Part shown: positions 26,171 through 33,893 of the stretch, in pieces | How the letters are laid out: the number at the start of each line of letters is the position of its first letter | How positions within the stretch are numbered: the stretch's first letter is position 1 | From: an uncultured Erysipelotrichaceae bacterium | GTDB lineage: Bacteria > Bacillota_I > Bacilli_A > RF39 > UBA660 | NCBI GenBank assembly: GCA_902785135.1 | Contig: CACZXL010000001.1 | Location: 148,950-212,949 of the forward strand | Direction: 5' to 3' | Length of the DNA stretch: 64,000 nucleotides | Notes under the pieces: generated by a model | Seen by the model: the letters and a program-made list of their open reading frames with translations, nothing else | Databases searched by the model: none | Told to the model about the DNA's origin: nothing | Program-made: the position numbers and the translations under genes

Positions 26171-26736
26171 AGTTCATCTCCTATATAATTATCTAATATT
26201 TTTATATAATCTATTATTGGATTATAACCATCCTTTAATAAATAGCCTTTTTCTTCAATATATGTAAGTGGTATAGATTTTCTATCATTATTATTAATAT
26301 AACTAATAAAATCTTTAGTAAATATCAAAAATGTTTTTCCTATTGTCGTAAATCTTATTATTAAAAAAGAAATACCTCCATGCTCCAAAACTTTTTTTAA
26401 ATGAACAATTTGGTGCTTATGAATATTATTTAAAGTAAATGATGTCTTTGATTTTGTTTCTTTAGCTTCAAAGTCTATATATTTACCTTTATAGATTCCA
26501 TTATAATCAGTAGTAGAAGGCACTTCATAATAAGCCTCTGTTATTCTAGTGTTAATTCTCTTATTGTAATCAACTTTTACTACCTTTATTGGTGTAGGTT
26601 TTTTATATATAAGTGCTATATCATTATCTAAATAATATTTATTTGATGCATTTATATCACTTTCTAAAGTCATACCTCTTTTACTATAATTTATAAAAGA
26701 ACTTTGACTATTTTCTTTTTTATTGGGATAGTTCAT
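26167..26736 (-). CDS. recU: Holliday junction resolvase RecU
   Basis: 189 residues. Typical opening NYPNKKENSQSSFINYSKRGM, then the nuclease core with TDYNGIYKGKYIDFEAKET and the helix HKHQIVHLKKVLEHGG. It resolves four-way junctions in recombination and chromosome segregation. Ribosome binding site AGGTGG before ATG at 26736. It is the first gene of the recU-PBP operon. Confidence 0.95.
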   Translation of the reverse strand: MNYPNKKENSQSSFINYSKRGMTLESDINASNKYYLDNDIALIYKKPTPIKVVKVDYNKRINTRITEAYYEVPSTTDYNGIYKGKYIDFEAKETKSKTSFTLNNIHKHQIVHLKKVLEHGGISFLIIRFTTIGKTFLIFTKDFISYINNNDRKSIPLTYIEEKGYLLKDGYNPIIDYIKILDNYIGDEL

Positions 26737-26838
26737 ATTACCACCTATATAATTATACTATAATTTTTCAATTTTTAATAGATTAATATTCAAAAAAAAT
26801 ATTAAAATTTGTTTAGTTTTTTCTAATAATAAAAAGTA

Positions 26839-26846
26839 TTGTCGAA
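26839..26846 (+). promoter_or_regulatory. Spo0A box (0A box)
   Basis: TTGTCGAA, a perfect match to the core Spo0A binding site, 51 bases upstream of the ATG of a small ORF. Only one other copy was seen in the window, at 61006-61013 before the sporulation operon. Confidence 0.6.
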
Positions 26847-26896
26847 ACTGATGATTAGATTTCCTTTTAACTATAAAATATAAATAAGGAGGAAAA

Positions 26897-27010
26897 ATGA
26901 ACAATTTATATCTTATTTATGTTTTAAATAATATGATTGATGAAGTAACAAATACAAAGTTAGATTTAAATTCAAAATTATGTAAAACTAGTAAAACGAT
27001 AGTAAATTGA
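26897..27010 (+). CDS. 37-residue ORF, possible Spo0E-like remnant
   Basis: An ORF from ATG 26897 to TGA 27008-27010 with a perfect AAGGAGG four bases upstream. The protein is MNNLYLIYVLNNMIDEVTNT and on to TSKTIVN. The spacing of hydrophobic residues and the late Ser recall the Spo0E phosphatase family, whose motif is SQELD, but the key Asp position holds Val. The name is therefore a weak guess. A Spo0A box lies upstream, so sporulation control is likely if the gene is real. Confidence 0.4.
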   Translation: MNNLYLIYVLNNMIDEVTNTKLDLNSKLCKTSKTIVN

Positions 27011-27053
27011 CAAAGACTGTATTTCTTTTTATAATTATTTATAGGTGATTTAT

Positions 27054-27374
27054 GTGAAGAATGAAATAGTATTAAGTTCAGATACATTATTAAATTGGGA
27101 TTTTAAACTTGATGCAAGGGGTTACAGACCACAAGAAGTTGATAAGGTTCTTGATATTGTAATAAATGATTACAAAACTTTTGCAAAAAAAGAAAAAGAA
27201 TATCAAGAAAGAATTGATGAATTAAATAAGCAAATATTAGATTTAAAACATCAATTAAGAAGTGCCAATGAAAATATGGCAATTTATAAATCAAGTGAAA
27301 AAGAGATAACAAATATTGATTTAATAAAAAGAGTATCTCAACTAGAAAAAATTATATATGGAAAAGATGAATAA
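27054..27374 (+). CDS. gpsB: Cell-cycle protein GpsB (DivIVA family)
   Basis: 106 residues from a GTG start at 27054, set by AGGTGATT seven bases upstream; the frame can be extended three codons but without a ribosome binding site. The N-terminal DivIVA-like domain has FKLDARGYRPQEVDKVLDIV, a central coiled coil spans about 38-75, and the C-terminal trimerisation part reads DLIKRVSQLEKIIYG. In Bacillus it links PBP1 to septum and wall growth, and here the class A PBP gene lies close by on the other strand. Confidence 0.92.
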   Translation: MKNEIVLSSDTLLNWDFKLDARGYRPQEVDKVLDIVINDYKTFAKKEKEYQERIDELNKQILDLKHQLRSANENMAIYKSSEKEITNIDLIKRVSQLEKIIYGKDE

Positions 27375-27724
27375 TAATTTTTAGGTAAACGCTGCATTTT
27401 AAATGTAATGTAGAGGAAAGTCCAGGCTCACACTGATCTGCGATGACAGTAGTGTTTGTGTATAGGGAATAAATAACCTATAGTAGCTTTGCTAACGGCG
27501 AAAAGAGTCCTAAGGGAAACTATGGATAATTTTCATAAAGTGCCACAGAGACGATTTTTCTTGAAAAAGAAAACTGAAACGTTGGTAAACCCCACAAGTG
27601 AGAAACCCAAAATATGGTAGGGGAACTCTCAAATAGGAATTGAACTAAATGAGAGATGAGTAATCATAGATAAATGTTTACCGCCGGTAACGGTACAGAA
27701 CTTGGCTTATTAAAATTATTATTT
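27374..27724 (+). ncRNA. rnpB: RNase P RNA (Bacillus type)
   Basis: The conserved core is clear: GCTGCA...GTAGAGGAAAGTCCAGGCTC (27390-27431), AAAGTGCCACAGAGACG near 27537, GGTAAACCCCAC near 27585, GTGAGAAACCC, TAGGGGAACTCTC, and the 3' ACAGAACTTGGCTTA near 27695. P1 is formed by AATAATTTTTA (27373-27383) and TAAAATTATT (27711-27720), followed by a T-run that also ends transcription. The order of helices and the AGGGGAAC module fit type B. It is the catalytic RNA that trims tRNA 5' ends, downstream of gpsB as in Bacillus. Confidence 0.96.
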
Positions 27725-27747
27725 TTTTATGTTTAAGGAGTGAAAAA

Positions 27748-28233
27748 ATGAAAGATATAGGTTTAATTTTAAAAACAACACGTGAAAAAACTGGTATATC
27801 TATTGAAGAAGCTGCTGAAGATATAAACTATAAAGTTTCTCAATTAGAAGATATAGAAAATGGAAATTATAAGAATTTTAAAGATAAATTTGTATTAAAA
27901 ACTATTGTAAGTGATTATTCTAAGTATTTAGGATTAGATGTTGAAGAAATTATTGATCAATTTAATGATTTTGTTTTTGAATCAACATCAAAAATACCAT
28001 TAGATGATATCGCTAAAGCAAGCAAAATAAAGGAAAAACATGAAGATGTAAAAATAGCTTCTCCATATACAGCAACTGAAGAAAAGAATAAAGTGCCAAA
28101 ATATGTATATGTAGTATTAATTTTATTATTATTAGTAGCAGTAATTATATTTTTATATTTCCAATTAAAGCCAAAGGCTAACGAATCATTTAATATAAGT
28201 TATATAGGAGAAACATATGAAGAAAGAATTTAA
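27748..28233 (+). CDS. RodZ/YmfM-like membrane HTH protein
   Basis: 161 residues. An N-terminal Xre-like helix-turn-helix (IGLILKTTREKTGISIEEAA, residues 4-23, then VSQLEDIENGNY), a linker, and one transmembrane helix (about 119-141) with a short outer tail. This is the RodZ layout without the C-terminal beta domain. Next to pgsA and recA as in Bacillus ymfM. Likely part of the MreB/cell-shape system. It overlaps pgsA by 17 bases. Confidence 0.8.
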   Translation: MKDIGLILKTTREKTGISIEEAAEDINYKVSQLEDIENGNYKNFKDKFVLKTIVSDYSKYLGLDVEEIIDQFNDFVFESTSKIPLDDIAKASKIKEKHEDVKIASPYTATEEKNKVPKYVYVVLILLLLVAVIIFLYFQLKPKANESFNISYIGETYEERI

Positions 28234-28828
28234 TAAGAATATACCAAATTATTTAACTATAGCAAGATTAGTTTTATCTGTAATAGTAATTATTTTCTTA
28301 TTATTTCCATTTGATATGATTAATGTTAGTTTTCCAAAATATTTAATAAATGGAACAGTAATGTTAGATGTTAAAATGCTAATAGCCGCAATAATATTTG
28401 TTATAGCATCAGTAACTGATTTCTTTGATGGAAGACTGGCAAGAAAGTATAATGCAGTATCAGATTTTGGAAAAGTAATGGATGCAATTGCAGATAAAGT
28501 GTTAGTAAATAGTATATTAATAATATTATCAGGTTTAGGTTATATTTCACCAATAATTCCTGTAGTAATTATTTTAAGAGATACAGTTGTAAACACTATA
28601 AAAATGGTAGCAGGAGAACATGGAGATGTGGTTGCTGCTATAAAAACAGGAAAATTTAAAACAGCATTTTTAATGATAGGTGTAACTTTAAAACTAATAG
28701 GAAATTTCCCAGCAGGATTATATAACATAGCGTTAGATGATTTCTTCTTAATTACAGCTACTGTTTTATCATTAGTATCAGGATTTGAATACTTTAACAT
28801 TTATAAAAAATATTTTATGAATAGCTAA
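28217..28828 (+). CDS. pgsA: CDP-diacylglycerol-glycerol-3-phosphate phosphatidyltransferase
   Basis: 203 residues, several membrane helices. It starts PNYLTIARL and has the CDP-alcohol phosphatidyltransferase motif D-xx-DG-xx-AR-x8-G-xxx-D-xxx-D in TDFFDGRLARKYNAVSDFG and MDAIADKV (about residues 74-101). It makes phosphatidylglycerophosphate, the precursor of anionic membrane lipids. Overlaps rodZ/ymfM; recA follows. Confidence 0.93.
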   Translation: MKKEFNKNIPNYLTIARLVLSVIVIIFLLFPFDMINVSFPKYLINGTVMLDVKMLIAAIIFVIASVTDFFDGRLARKYNAVSDFGKVMDAIADKVLVNSILIILSGLGYISPIIPVVIILRDTVVNTIKMVAGEHGDVVAAIKTGKFKTAFLMIGVTLKLIGNFPAGLYNIALDDFFLITATVLSLVSGFEYFNIYKKYFMNS

Positions 28829-28833
28829 TTTAG

Positions 28834-28863
28834 AAAGAATTTTTGTAATAAAATTCTTTTTTC
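28834..28863 (+). terminator. Terminator after pgsA
   Basis: Stem AAAGAATTTT/AAAATTCTTT with a six-base loop and T-rich 3' side, separating pgsA from recA. Confidence 0.75.
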
Positions 28864-28905
28864 TATTAAGTAAAATAAGGGATTTTACATAATATTTTTA
28901 AAAAA

Positions 28906-28919
28906 CAAACAAATGTTTG
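28906..28919 (+). promoter_or_regulatory. LexA (DinR) box of recA
   Basis: CAAACAAATGTTTG differs at one position from the Bacillus SOS-box consensus CGAACRNRYGTTYG. It sits 10 bases upstream of the recA -35 element. Predicted to make recA inducible by DNA damage. Confidence 0.78.
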
Positions 28920-28928
28920 AAAAGTACT

Positions 28929-28957
28929 TGCAATTCTTTTTTTTATGTATTATAATG
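28929..28957 (+). promoter_or_regulatory. recA promoter
   Basis: -35 TTGCAA (28929-28934), 17-base spacer, -10 TATAAT (28952-28957). Confidence 0.85.
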
Positions 28958-28988
28958 TTATTGTATTCAGTTAGGAGGAAAACAAAAA

Positions 28989-30020
28989 ATGGCAAAAGTT
29001 AATGAAACAAACGATAAAGATAAAATATTATCTCAAGTATTAACAGATATTGAAAAACAATTTGGTAAAGGAGCGATAATGAAGTTAGGTAGTGAATCAC
29101 ATTTAGAAGTAGATTCAGTATCTAGTGGATCATTATCTTTAGATATAGCTTTAGGAATAGGTGGTTATCCAAAAGGCAGAATTATAGAAATATATGGACC
29201 AGAATCAAGTGGTAAAACTACTTTTGCATTACACGCAATTGCAGAAGTACAAAAAACTGGAGGAAGGGCAGCTTTTATTGATGCTGAACATGCTTTAGAT
29301 CCAGTTTATGCCAAAAATTTAGGAGTAAATATAGATGAGTTATTATTATCTCAACCAGATACAGGTGAGCAAGCATTAGAAATATGTGATGCATTAGTAA
29401 AAAGTGGAGCTATTAATATAGTTGTAATCGATTCAGTAGCTGCATTAGTTCCACAAGCAGAAATTGAAGGTGAAATGGGAGATAACCATGTAGGTTTACA
29501 AGCTAGACTAATGTCACAAGCATTAAGAAAATTATCAGGAACAATAAGCAAAACAAATACAATTGCAATATTTATTAACCAATTAAGAGAAAAAGTAGGA
29601 GTATTATTTGGTAATCCTGAGACAACTACAGGAGGAAGAGCATTAAAGTTCTATTCATCAATAAGAATGGATGTAAGAAGAGCAGAAGCTATTAAAGTAG
29701 GAGAAAATGTCGTTGGAAGTTTCACTAAAGTAAAAATTGTTAAGAATAAAGTTGCTCCTCCATTCAAAGCTGCGACTATTGAAATAATGTATGGTACTGG
29801 TATAAGTAAAGAAGGAGAAATAGTTGATATAGCTGTTGAAGATGGTCTTATTGAAAAAAGTGGATCATGGTATTCATATAATGGAGAAAAAATTGGCCAA
29901 GGAAGAGAAACAGTTAAAGCTTTATTAAAAGAAAACAAGAAATTAGCAACAGAATTAGAAAATAAGATTAGAGAAAATCATAATTTAAAAACAAAAAACG
30001 ATGAAAAAGAAACAAAATAA
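28989..30020 (+). CDS. recA: Recombinase RecA
   Basis: 343 residues. Walker [10 protein letters not shown] at 70-78, [13 protein letters not shown] after it, Walker B region [12 protein letters not shown], and the L1/L2 DNA-binding loops around [21 protein letters not shown] and [18 protein letters not shown]. The C-terminal tail is charged. It catalyses strand exchange and stimulates LexA cleavage. Preceded by a LexA box; the cinA gene found upstream of recA in Bacillus is absent. Confidence 0.98.
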   Translation: MAKVNETNDKDKILSQVLTDIEKQFGKGAIMKLGSESHLEVDSVSSGSLSLDIALGIGGYPKGRIIEIYGPESSGKTTFALHAIAEVQKTGGRAAFIDAEHALDPVYAKNLGVNIDELLLSQPDTGEQALEICDALVKSGAINIVVIDSVAALVPQAEIEGEMGDNHVGLQARLMSQALRKLSGTISKTNTIAIFINQLREKVGVLFGNPETTTGGRALKFYSSIRMDVRRAEAIKVGENVVGSFTKVKIVKNKVAPPFKAATIEIMYGTGISKEGEIVDIAVEDGLIEKSGSWYSYNGEKIGQGRETVKALLKENKKLATELENKIRENHNLKTKNDEKETK

Positions 30021-30034
30021 TGTTTCTTTTTTTT
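30006..30034 (+). terminator. Terminator after recA
   Basis: Stem AAAGAAACA/TGTTTCTTT with six-base loop and T-run. Confidence 0.8.
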
Positions 30035-30089
30035 CTTTTATTTATCTTATATAAGTGGTATAATTTTATTGTGAAATAGGAGAAGTATT

Positions 30090-31925
30090 ATGTGTGGAAT
30101 AGTTGGATATACAGGAACAAAAAAAGCAAAACAAGAAATAATTGAAAAAATGGCAAATAAAATTATCCATAGAGGTCCAGATGCTTTTGGATACTTTGTT
30201 GAAGGAAATACTGCATTAGGTCATAGAAGATTATCTATTATCGATTTGGCAAACGGTAAACAGCCAATGGAAAACGATGATGGAGACCTAGTTATTGTAT
30301 TTAATGGAGAAATATATAACTATTTAGAACTTAGAGAAGACTTAAAACTAAGTGGATATAAGTTTAAAACTAATTCTGATACTGAGGTACTTTTAAAAGG
30401 ATATCAAGAATGGGGTTCTAAAGTAACTTCAAAACTAAGAGGAATGTTTGCGTTCGCAATTTATAATAAAAAGACTAAAGAAATATTTATGGCAAGAGAT
30501 CAATGGGGTATTAAACCTTTATATTACGGTCTATTTAATAAGACATTTATATTTGGCTCTGAAATCAAAGCTTTTATAGATCATCCAGATTTCGAAAAAG
30601 AATTTAATGGTGATATACTATCGGCTTATTTATGTTTTAATTCAGTTCCTACTGAAGAAACTTTCTTTAAAGGTGTTTATAGATTAAATCCAGGTCATCA
30701 ATTAACTTTTAAAAACGGAAAAATAAATATAGAAAGATTCTTTAAATTTGAATTTGAAGTAAGTGATAAAACAGATGAAGAATTAATTGAAGATTTAAAA
30801 GAAGCAATGAAGGATTCAGTTGAACATCATAAGATATCAGATGTAGAAGTAGGATCATTCTTATCTGGTGGTGTTGATTCATCGTATGTTGTATCGTTAT
30901 TAAAACCAGATAAAACATATACTGCGTCATTTGATACTAAGTATTCAAAGTATGATGAAATAAGTAAAGCAAAAGATCTTTGTGAAAAACTAAATATTCA
31001 TAATAAAGCAAGTATTGTTACTAAAGAAGAATACTTAGAAGAATTCCCAAAAATTATGTATTATATGGATGAACCACTAGCAGATCCAGCAGTAATTGCA
31101 CTTTATTTCGTTGCAAAAGAAGCTTCTAAAGATGTAAAAGTAGTCACATCTGGTGAAGGAGCAGATGAATTATTCTGTGGATATACCGGTGGAGACTTTA
31201 GAGAAGAAGTTGATCACACTTGGTATAACAAAATACCATATCCAATAAGACATTTTGCCTCAATGTTGGTGTCTGATTATAGGTTAAGAGAGAAAAAAGG
31301 CCTTAACTTCATTTATAGAAGAGGTCAAAAACTAGAAAACTACTTTATAGGATGTACAAGAGTGTTCTCTGATCAAGAAGCTATGGGATTAGTAAAACTA
31401 AAAAATCAAATTCATACTAAAAAAATAACTAAACCATACTATGATGAATATAAAAATGAACCAGATATTATAAAAAGACAAATAATAGATTTTTATTTCT
31501 GTCTTGTTAATGATTTCTTAGCAGGTGTAGATAGAAATACCATGATATTTAGTTTGGAAGCAAGAACTCCGTTCTTGGATAAAGAAGTATATGAAGTAGC
31601 TAGAAAACTACCTAAGCATTTAAAGGTAAATGAAGAAACAACTAAAGTAGGACTTAGAATGGCCGCTAAGTCAGTAATACCAAATATGTCACACAAGGAA
31701 GCTAAATTAGGTTTTCCAGTTCCTTTAAGAAACTGGGTAAGAGAAGATGAATTATATACTAAAATAAAAGAAAAGTTTGAATCCCCAGTTGCAGAAAAGT
31801 TCTTTAAAAAGAAAAAAATACTTAAACTTTTAGAGCAACATAAATCTGGTAAAGTAGATTGCTATAAAAAAGTATGGAATATATATACATTCTTAGTTTG
31901 GTATGAACAATTCTTTGAAGTCTAG
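30090..31925 (+). CDS. asnB: Asparagine synthase (glutamine-hydrolysing)
   Basis: 611 residues. The N-terminal glutaminase begins with the catalytic Cys after Met (MCGIVGYTG) and has HRGPDAFG, RLSIID and FNGEIYNY. The synthetase domain has the ATP loop LSGGVDSSYV near residue 257, SGEGADELFCGY and TPFLDKEV. It converts aspartate, glutamine and ATP to asparagine. Single-gene unit with its own TG-G-TATAAT promoter (30056-30064) and a terminator at the stop. Confidence 0.95.
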   Translation: MCGIVGYTGTKKAKQEIIEKMANKIIHRGPDAFGYFVEGNTALGHRRLSIIDLANGKQPMENDDGDLVIVFNGEIYNYLELREDLKLSGYKFKTNSDTEVLLKGYQEWGSKVTSKLRGMFAFAIYNKKTKEIFMARDQWGIKPLYYGLFNKTFIFGSEIKAFIDHPDFEKEFNGDILSAYLCFNSVPTEETFFKGVYRLNPGHQLTFKNGKINIERFFKFEFEVSDKTDEELIEDLKEAMKDSVEHHKISDVEVGSFLSGGVDSSYVVSLLKPDKTYTASFDTKYSKYDEISKAKDLCEKLNIHNKASIVTKEEYLEEFPKIMYYMDEPLADPAVIALYFVAKEASKDVKVVTSGEGADELFCGYTGGDFREEVDHTWYNKIPYPIRHFASMLVSDYRLREKKGLNFIYRRGQKLENYFIGCTRVFSDQEAMGLVKLKNQIHTKKITKPYYDEYKNEPDIIKRQIIDFYFCLVNDFLAGVDRNTMIFSLEARTPFLDKEVYEVARKLPKHLKVNEETTKVGLRMAAKSVIPNMSHKEAKLGFPVPLRNWVREDELYTKIKEKFESPVAEKFFKKKKILKLLEQHKSGKVDCYKKVWNIYTFLVWYEQFFEV

Positions 31926-31940
31926 AGATAGACTTCTTTT
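31917..31940 (+). terminator. Terminator after asnB
   Basis: Stem GAAGTCTA/TAGACTTC with GAGA tetraloop and TTTT; the hisG leader promoter begins 4 bases later. Confidence 0.85.
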
Positions 31941-31943
31941 AAT

Positions 31944-31972
31944 TTGACTATTATATCTTGTTATGGTATTCT
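31944..31972 (+). promoter_or_regulatory. Promoter of the hisG leader
   Basis: -35 TTGACT (31944-31949), 17-base spacer, -10 TATTCT (31967-31972). Expected transcript start is near 31979, just before the leader-peptide ribosome binding site. Confidence 0.65.
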
Positions 31973-31997
31973 TATTGCAAGAAAGGGAGAGATTATT

Positions 31998-32069
31998 ATG
32001 GTTAAAATAGTAAGATATAGTATTTTTAATCATGTTCATAATAGTCTGCACTTGTTAATACGACATTAA
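31998..32069 (+). CDS. Histidine-containing leader peptide of hisG
   Basis: A 23-residue ORF, MVKIVRYSIFNHVHNSL and on to HLLIRH, with AAGGGAGAG upstream. Four of its last 12 residues are His (12, 14, 18, 23). Its last codons run into the first arm of an RNA hairpin (32048-32055 with 32082-32089). Position, size and His content fit a leader peptide that senses charged tRNA-His for the hisG gene 135 bases downstream. No family match can be claimed for such a short ORF. Confidence 0.6.
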   Translation: MVKIVRYSIFNHVHNSLHLLIRH

Positions 32070-32171
32070 AAAATCGTAGGTACAAGTGCTATTTGTCGTG
32101 CTTGTATCTAGTATAATAACGATAAGTATTCTCTATTATGCTACTGCAAGCACTGCGGTAGCATTTTTTAT
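32048..32171 (+). promoter_or_regulatory. Attenuator-like leader RNA and terminator before hisG
   Basis: Four mutually complementary segments are visible: GCACTTGT (32048-32055), ACAAGTGC (32082-32089), GTGCTTGT (32098-32105) and CAAGCAC (32147-32153). Segments 1:2 pair perfectly, 2:3 pair with two G-U pairs, and 3:4 pair over seven bases. Segment 4 lies in the top of a strong terminator, ATGCTACTGCA/TGCGGTAGCAT (32138-32164), followed by TTTTTT. This is the layout of a transcription attenuator. Which fold favours read-through cannot be settled by eye. T-box motifs are absent. Confidence 0.6.
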
Positions 32172-32203
32172 TATTAAAAAAATGATATGAAAGGAGAATG
32201 AAT

Positions 32204-32779
32204 ATGGTTAATATAGTTTTATCAAAAGGTAGAATAGAAAAAACATTTATAAAAAGATTAATAGATAAAAAAATTATAAATGAAATTGATTATAACAGAG
32301 AATTAGTTATAAAAACAGAAAATCTAGAAATTTGGATAGTCAATTCAAAAGATGTTTTTTCTTTATTGGAAAAAGATTCTAGTATTGGAATAGTTGGAAG
32401 TGATGTAATTGAAGAATTTAATCAAGATAACTATGTAGAATTATTAGACTTGAATTCAGGTATATGTAGTTTTTCTTTAGCGGCAACACCTAAAACCAAA
32501 TTAGAGGACATAAAAACTGTTGCGACTAAGTATCCTAAAATAGCCAAGAAATGTTTAGAAGAAATAAAACTTAAATGCGAAATAATTAAAAAAAATGGAT
32601 CTTTAGAACTATATCCTAGAATAGGCTATGTAGATGGAATAATAGATTTGGTACAAACAGGAGATACTTTGAAAGCTAATGGATTAGTAGAATTAAAAAA
32701 ATTCGAAAAAGTATCTACAAAGGTAATAACTAAAAAAGAGAATCAAGAAATAAAAAAATTGATAAATAAATTAAAATAG
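32204..32779 (+). CDS. hisG: ATP phosphoribosyltransferase HisG (short form)
   Basis: 191 residues from ATG 32204; AAGGAG is 7 bases upstream of it but only 1 base from the earlier ATG 32198. Family motifs: LSKGRIEK at the start, IGIVGSDVIEE near residue 65, LDLNSG, ATKYPKIAKKC and the PRPP loop DLVQTGDTLKANGL near residue 150. It catalyses the first step of histidine synthesis. The short form normally needs HisZ, and no hisZ or other his gene is in the window. Preceded by a His-containing leader peptide. Confidence 0.9.
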   Translation: MVNIVLSKGRIEKTFIKRLIDKKIINEIDYNRELVIKTENLEIWIVNSKDVFSLLEKDSSIGIVGSDVIEEFNQDNYVELLDLNSGICSFSLAATPKTKLEDIKTVATKYPKIAKKCLEEIKLKCEIIKKNGSLELYPRIGYVDGIIDLVQTGDTLKANGLVELKKFEKVSTKVITKKENQEIKKLINKLK

Positions 32780-32808
32780 ATAGTATAATTGAAATAGTGG
32801 TGATAAAA

Positions 32809-33786
32809 ATGTTTGAAAAAATAGTAAAAGAAGTACATCTTGGAAAGCTAATATCTACACCTGTAAGAGTATATGGTGGTCTAACACATAAAATGTTCAT
32901 GTTGGAAACTGAAAAAGGAAAATTTGTAGTCAAAATATTGAACGAAAACATCATGAAAAGGCCTAATGCAATGAAAAATTTTGAAAAAGCTGACACACTT
33001 GAGTGCGTTTTAAAAGGCAATTATATTCCTTGTGTATATTCATTGACAACAAACGGTAAAAAAATGTACAAAATTGACGGGTTTTATATGTATGTATACC
33101 CGTTTTACAGTGGGCAGTCTTTGAAACATGAAGAAATAACTGTTGAACATGTAAAAAAGATTAGTAAAATAGTTTCAAAGATACATAACATTGATATTAA
33201 AGAGGGTATTAATACTATTCCTGAAAAGACAATTGACTTTAAAAATTACATAGATTTAGCAAAAGAAAAAAAATCTATAATTTATGATTATTTATATGAC
33301 ATGCTTGATAATTTAAATACCAGTTTAGAGAATGGAAATAATGCTATTAAATATGCACCAAAAGTATCAACAATATGCCATAACGATTTAGACAGTAAGA
33401 ATGTTCTGTGGATAGGTGATGAATATAGAATCATAGATTTAGAATGTCTTTGTTACTCAAATCCATATTTAGAATTAATGACTTTGGCATTATGTTGGTC
33501 AGGGTATGAAGAAAATAATTTGAATATAGAATTATTTAAAGCATTTATAGATGAATATAAAAAGAACACAAAATTAGACATGAATATTGATTGGGAATCA
33601 ATCTATTACCTAAATAATGATAGATTAAGTTGGTTAGAATTCAATATTAAAAGAAGTCTAATGATTGAATGTGATTCAAAAGAGGAACAGGAATTAGGAA
33701 TAAAAGAAGTAAAAAAAACAATAAAACATGTTTTATACTACGATAAAATTAAAGAAACAATACTTAGAACATTAAAAAAGGACTAG
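32809..33786 (+). CDS. APH-like phosphotransferase
   Basis: 325 residues from ATG 32809, set by GGTGATAAAA. Aminoglycoside/choline-kinase-like fold: GGLTHKMFMLETEKGKFVVK in the N-lobe, the catalytic loop CHNDLDSKNVLW near residue 193 (HxDxxxxN), and the metal-binding acid in IIDLECLCYSNPYLEL. Small-molecule kinase of unknown substrate; such proteins include choline and aminoglycoside kinases. It begins 29 bases after hisG, although a TATAAT at 32784-32789 could give it its own promoter. Confidence 0.72.
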   Translation: MFEKIVKEVHLGKLISTPVRVYGGLTHKMFMLETEKGKFVVKILNENIMKRPNAMKNFEKADTLECVLKGNYIPCVYSLTTNGKKMYKIDGFYMYVYPFYSGQSLKHEEITVEHVKKISKIVSKIHNIDIKEGINTIPEKTIDFKNYIDLAKEKKSIIYDYLYDMLDNLNTSLENGNNAIKYAPKVSTICHNDLDSKNVLWIGDEYRIIDLECLCYSNPYLELMTLALCWSGYEENNLNIELFKAFIDEYKKNTKLDMNIDWESIYYLNNDRLSWLEFNIKRSLMIECDSKEEQELGIKEVKKTIKHVLYYDKIKETILRTLKKD

Positions 33787-33804
33787 TAAAAACTAGTCTT
33801 TTTT
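33781..33804 (+). terminator. Terminator after the kinase gene
   Basis: Stem GACTAGT/ACTAGTC with AAAA loop and T-run, overlapping the stop codon. Confidence 0.85.
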
Positions 33805-33812
33805 CTTTTTCA

Positions 33813-33841
33813 TTGACTTATTTAAAAATAAATTTTATACT
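33813..33841 (+). promoter_or_regulatory. rny promoter
   Basis: -35 TTGACT (33813-33818), 17-base spacer, -10 TATACT (33836-33841). Confidence 0.75.
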
Positions 33842-33893
33842 AGAAGTATATAGTTTATTAATTTAAGTTATATAAAAATAAAGGAGAAAAAAT

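Noticed and set aside
31979..32204. T-box riboswitch before hisG
   Set aside because: The conserved T-box bulge and AG-box motifs are not present; a leader ORF with His codons fits better.
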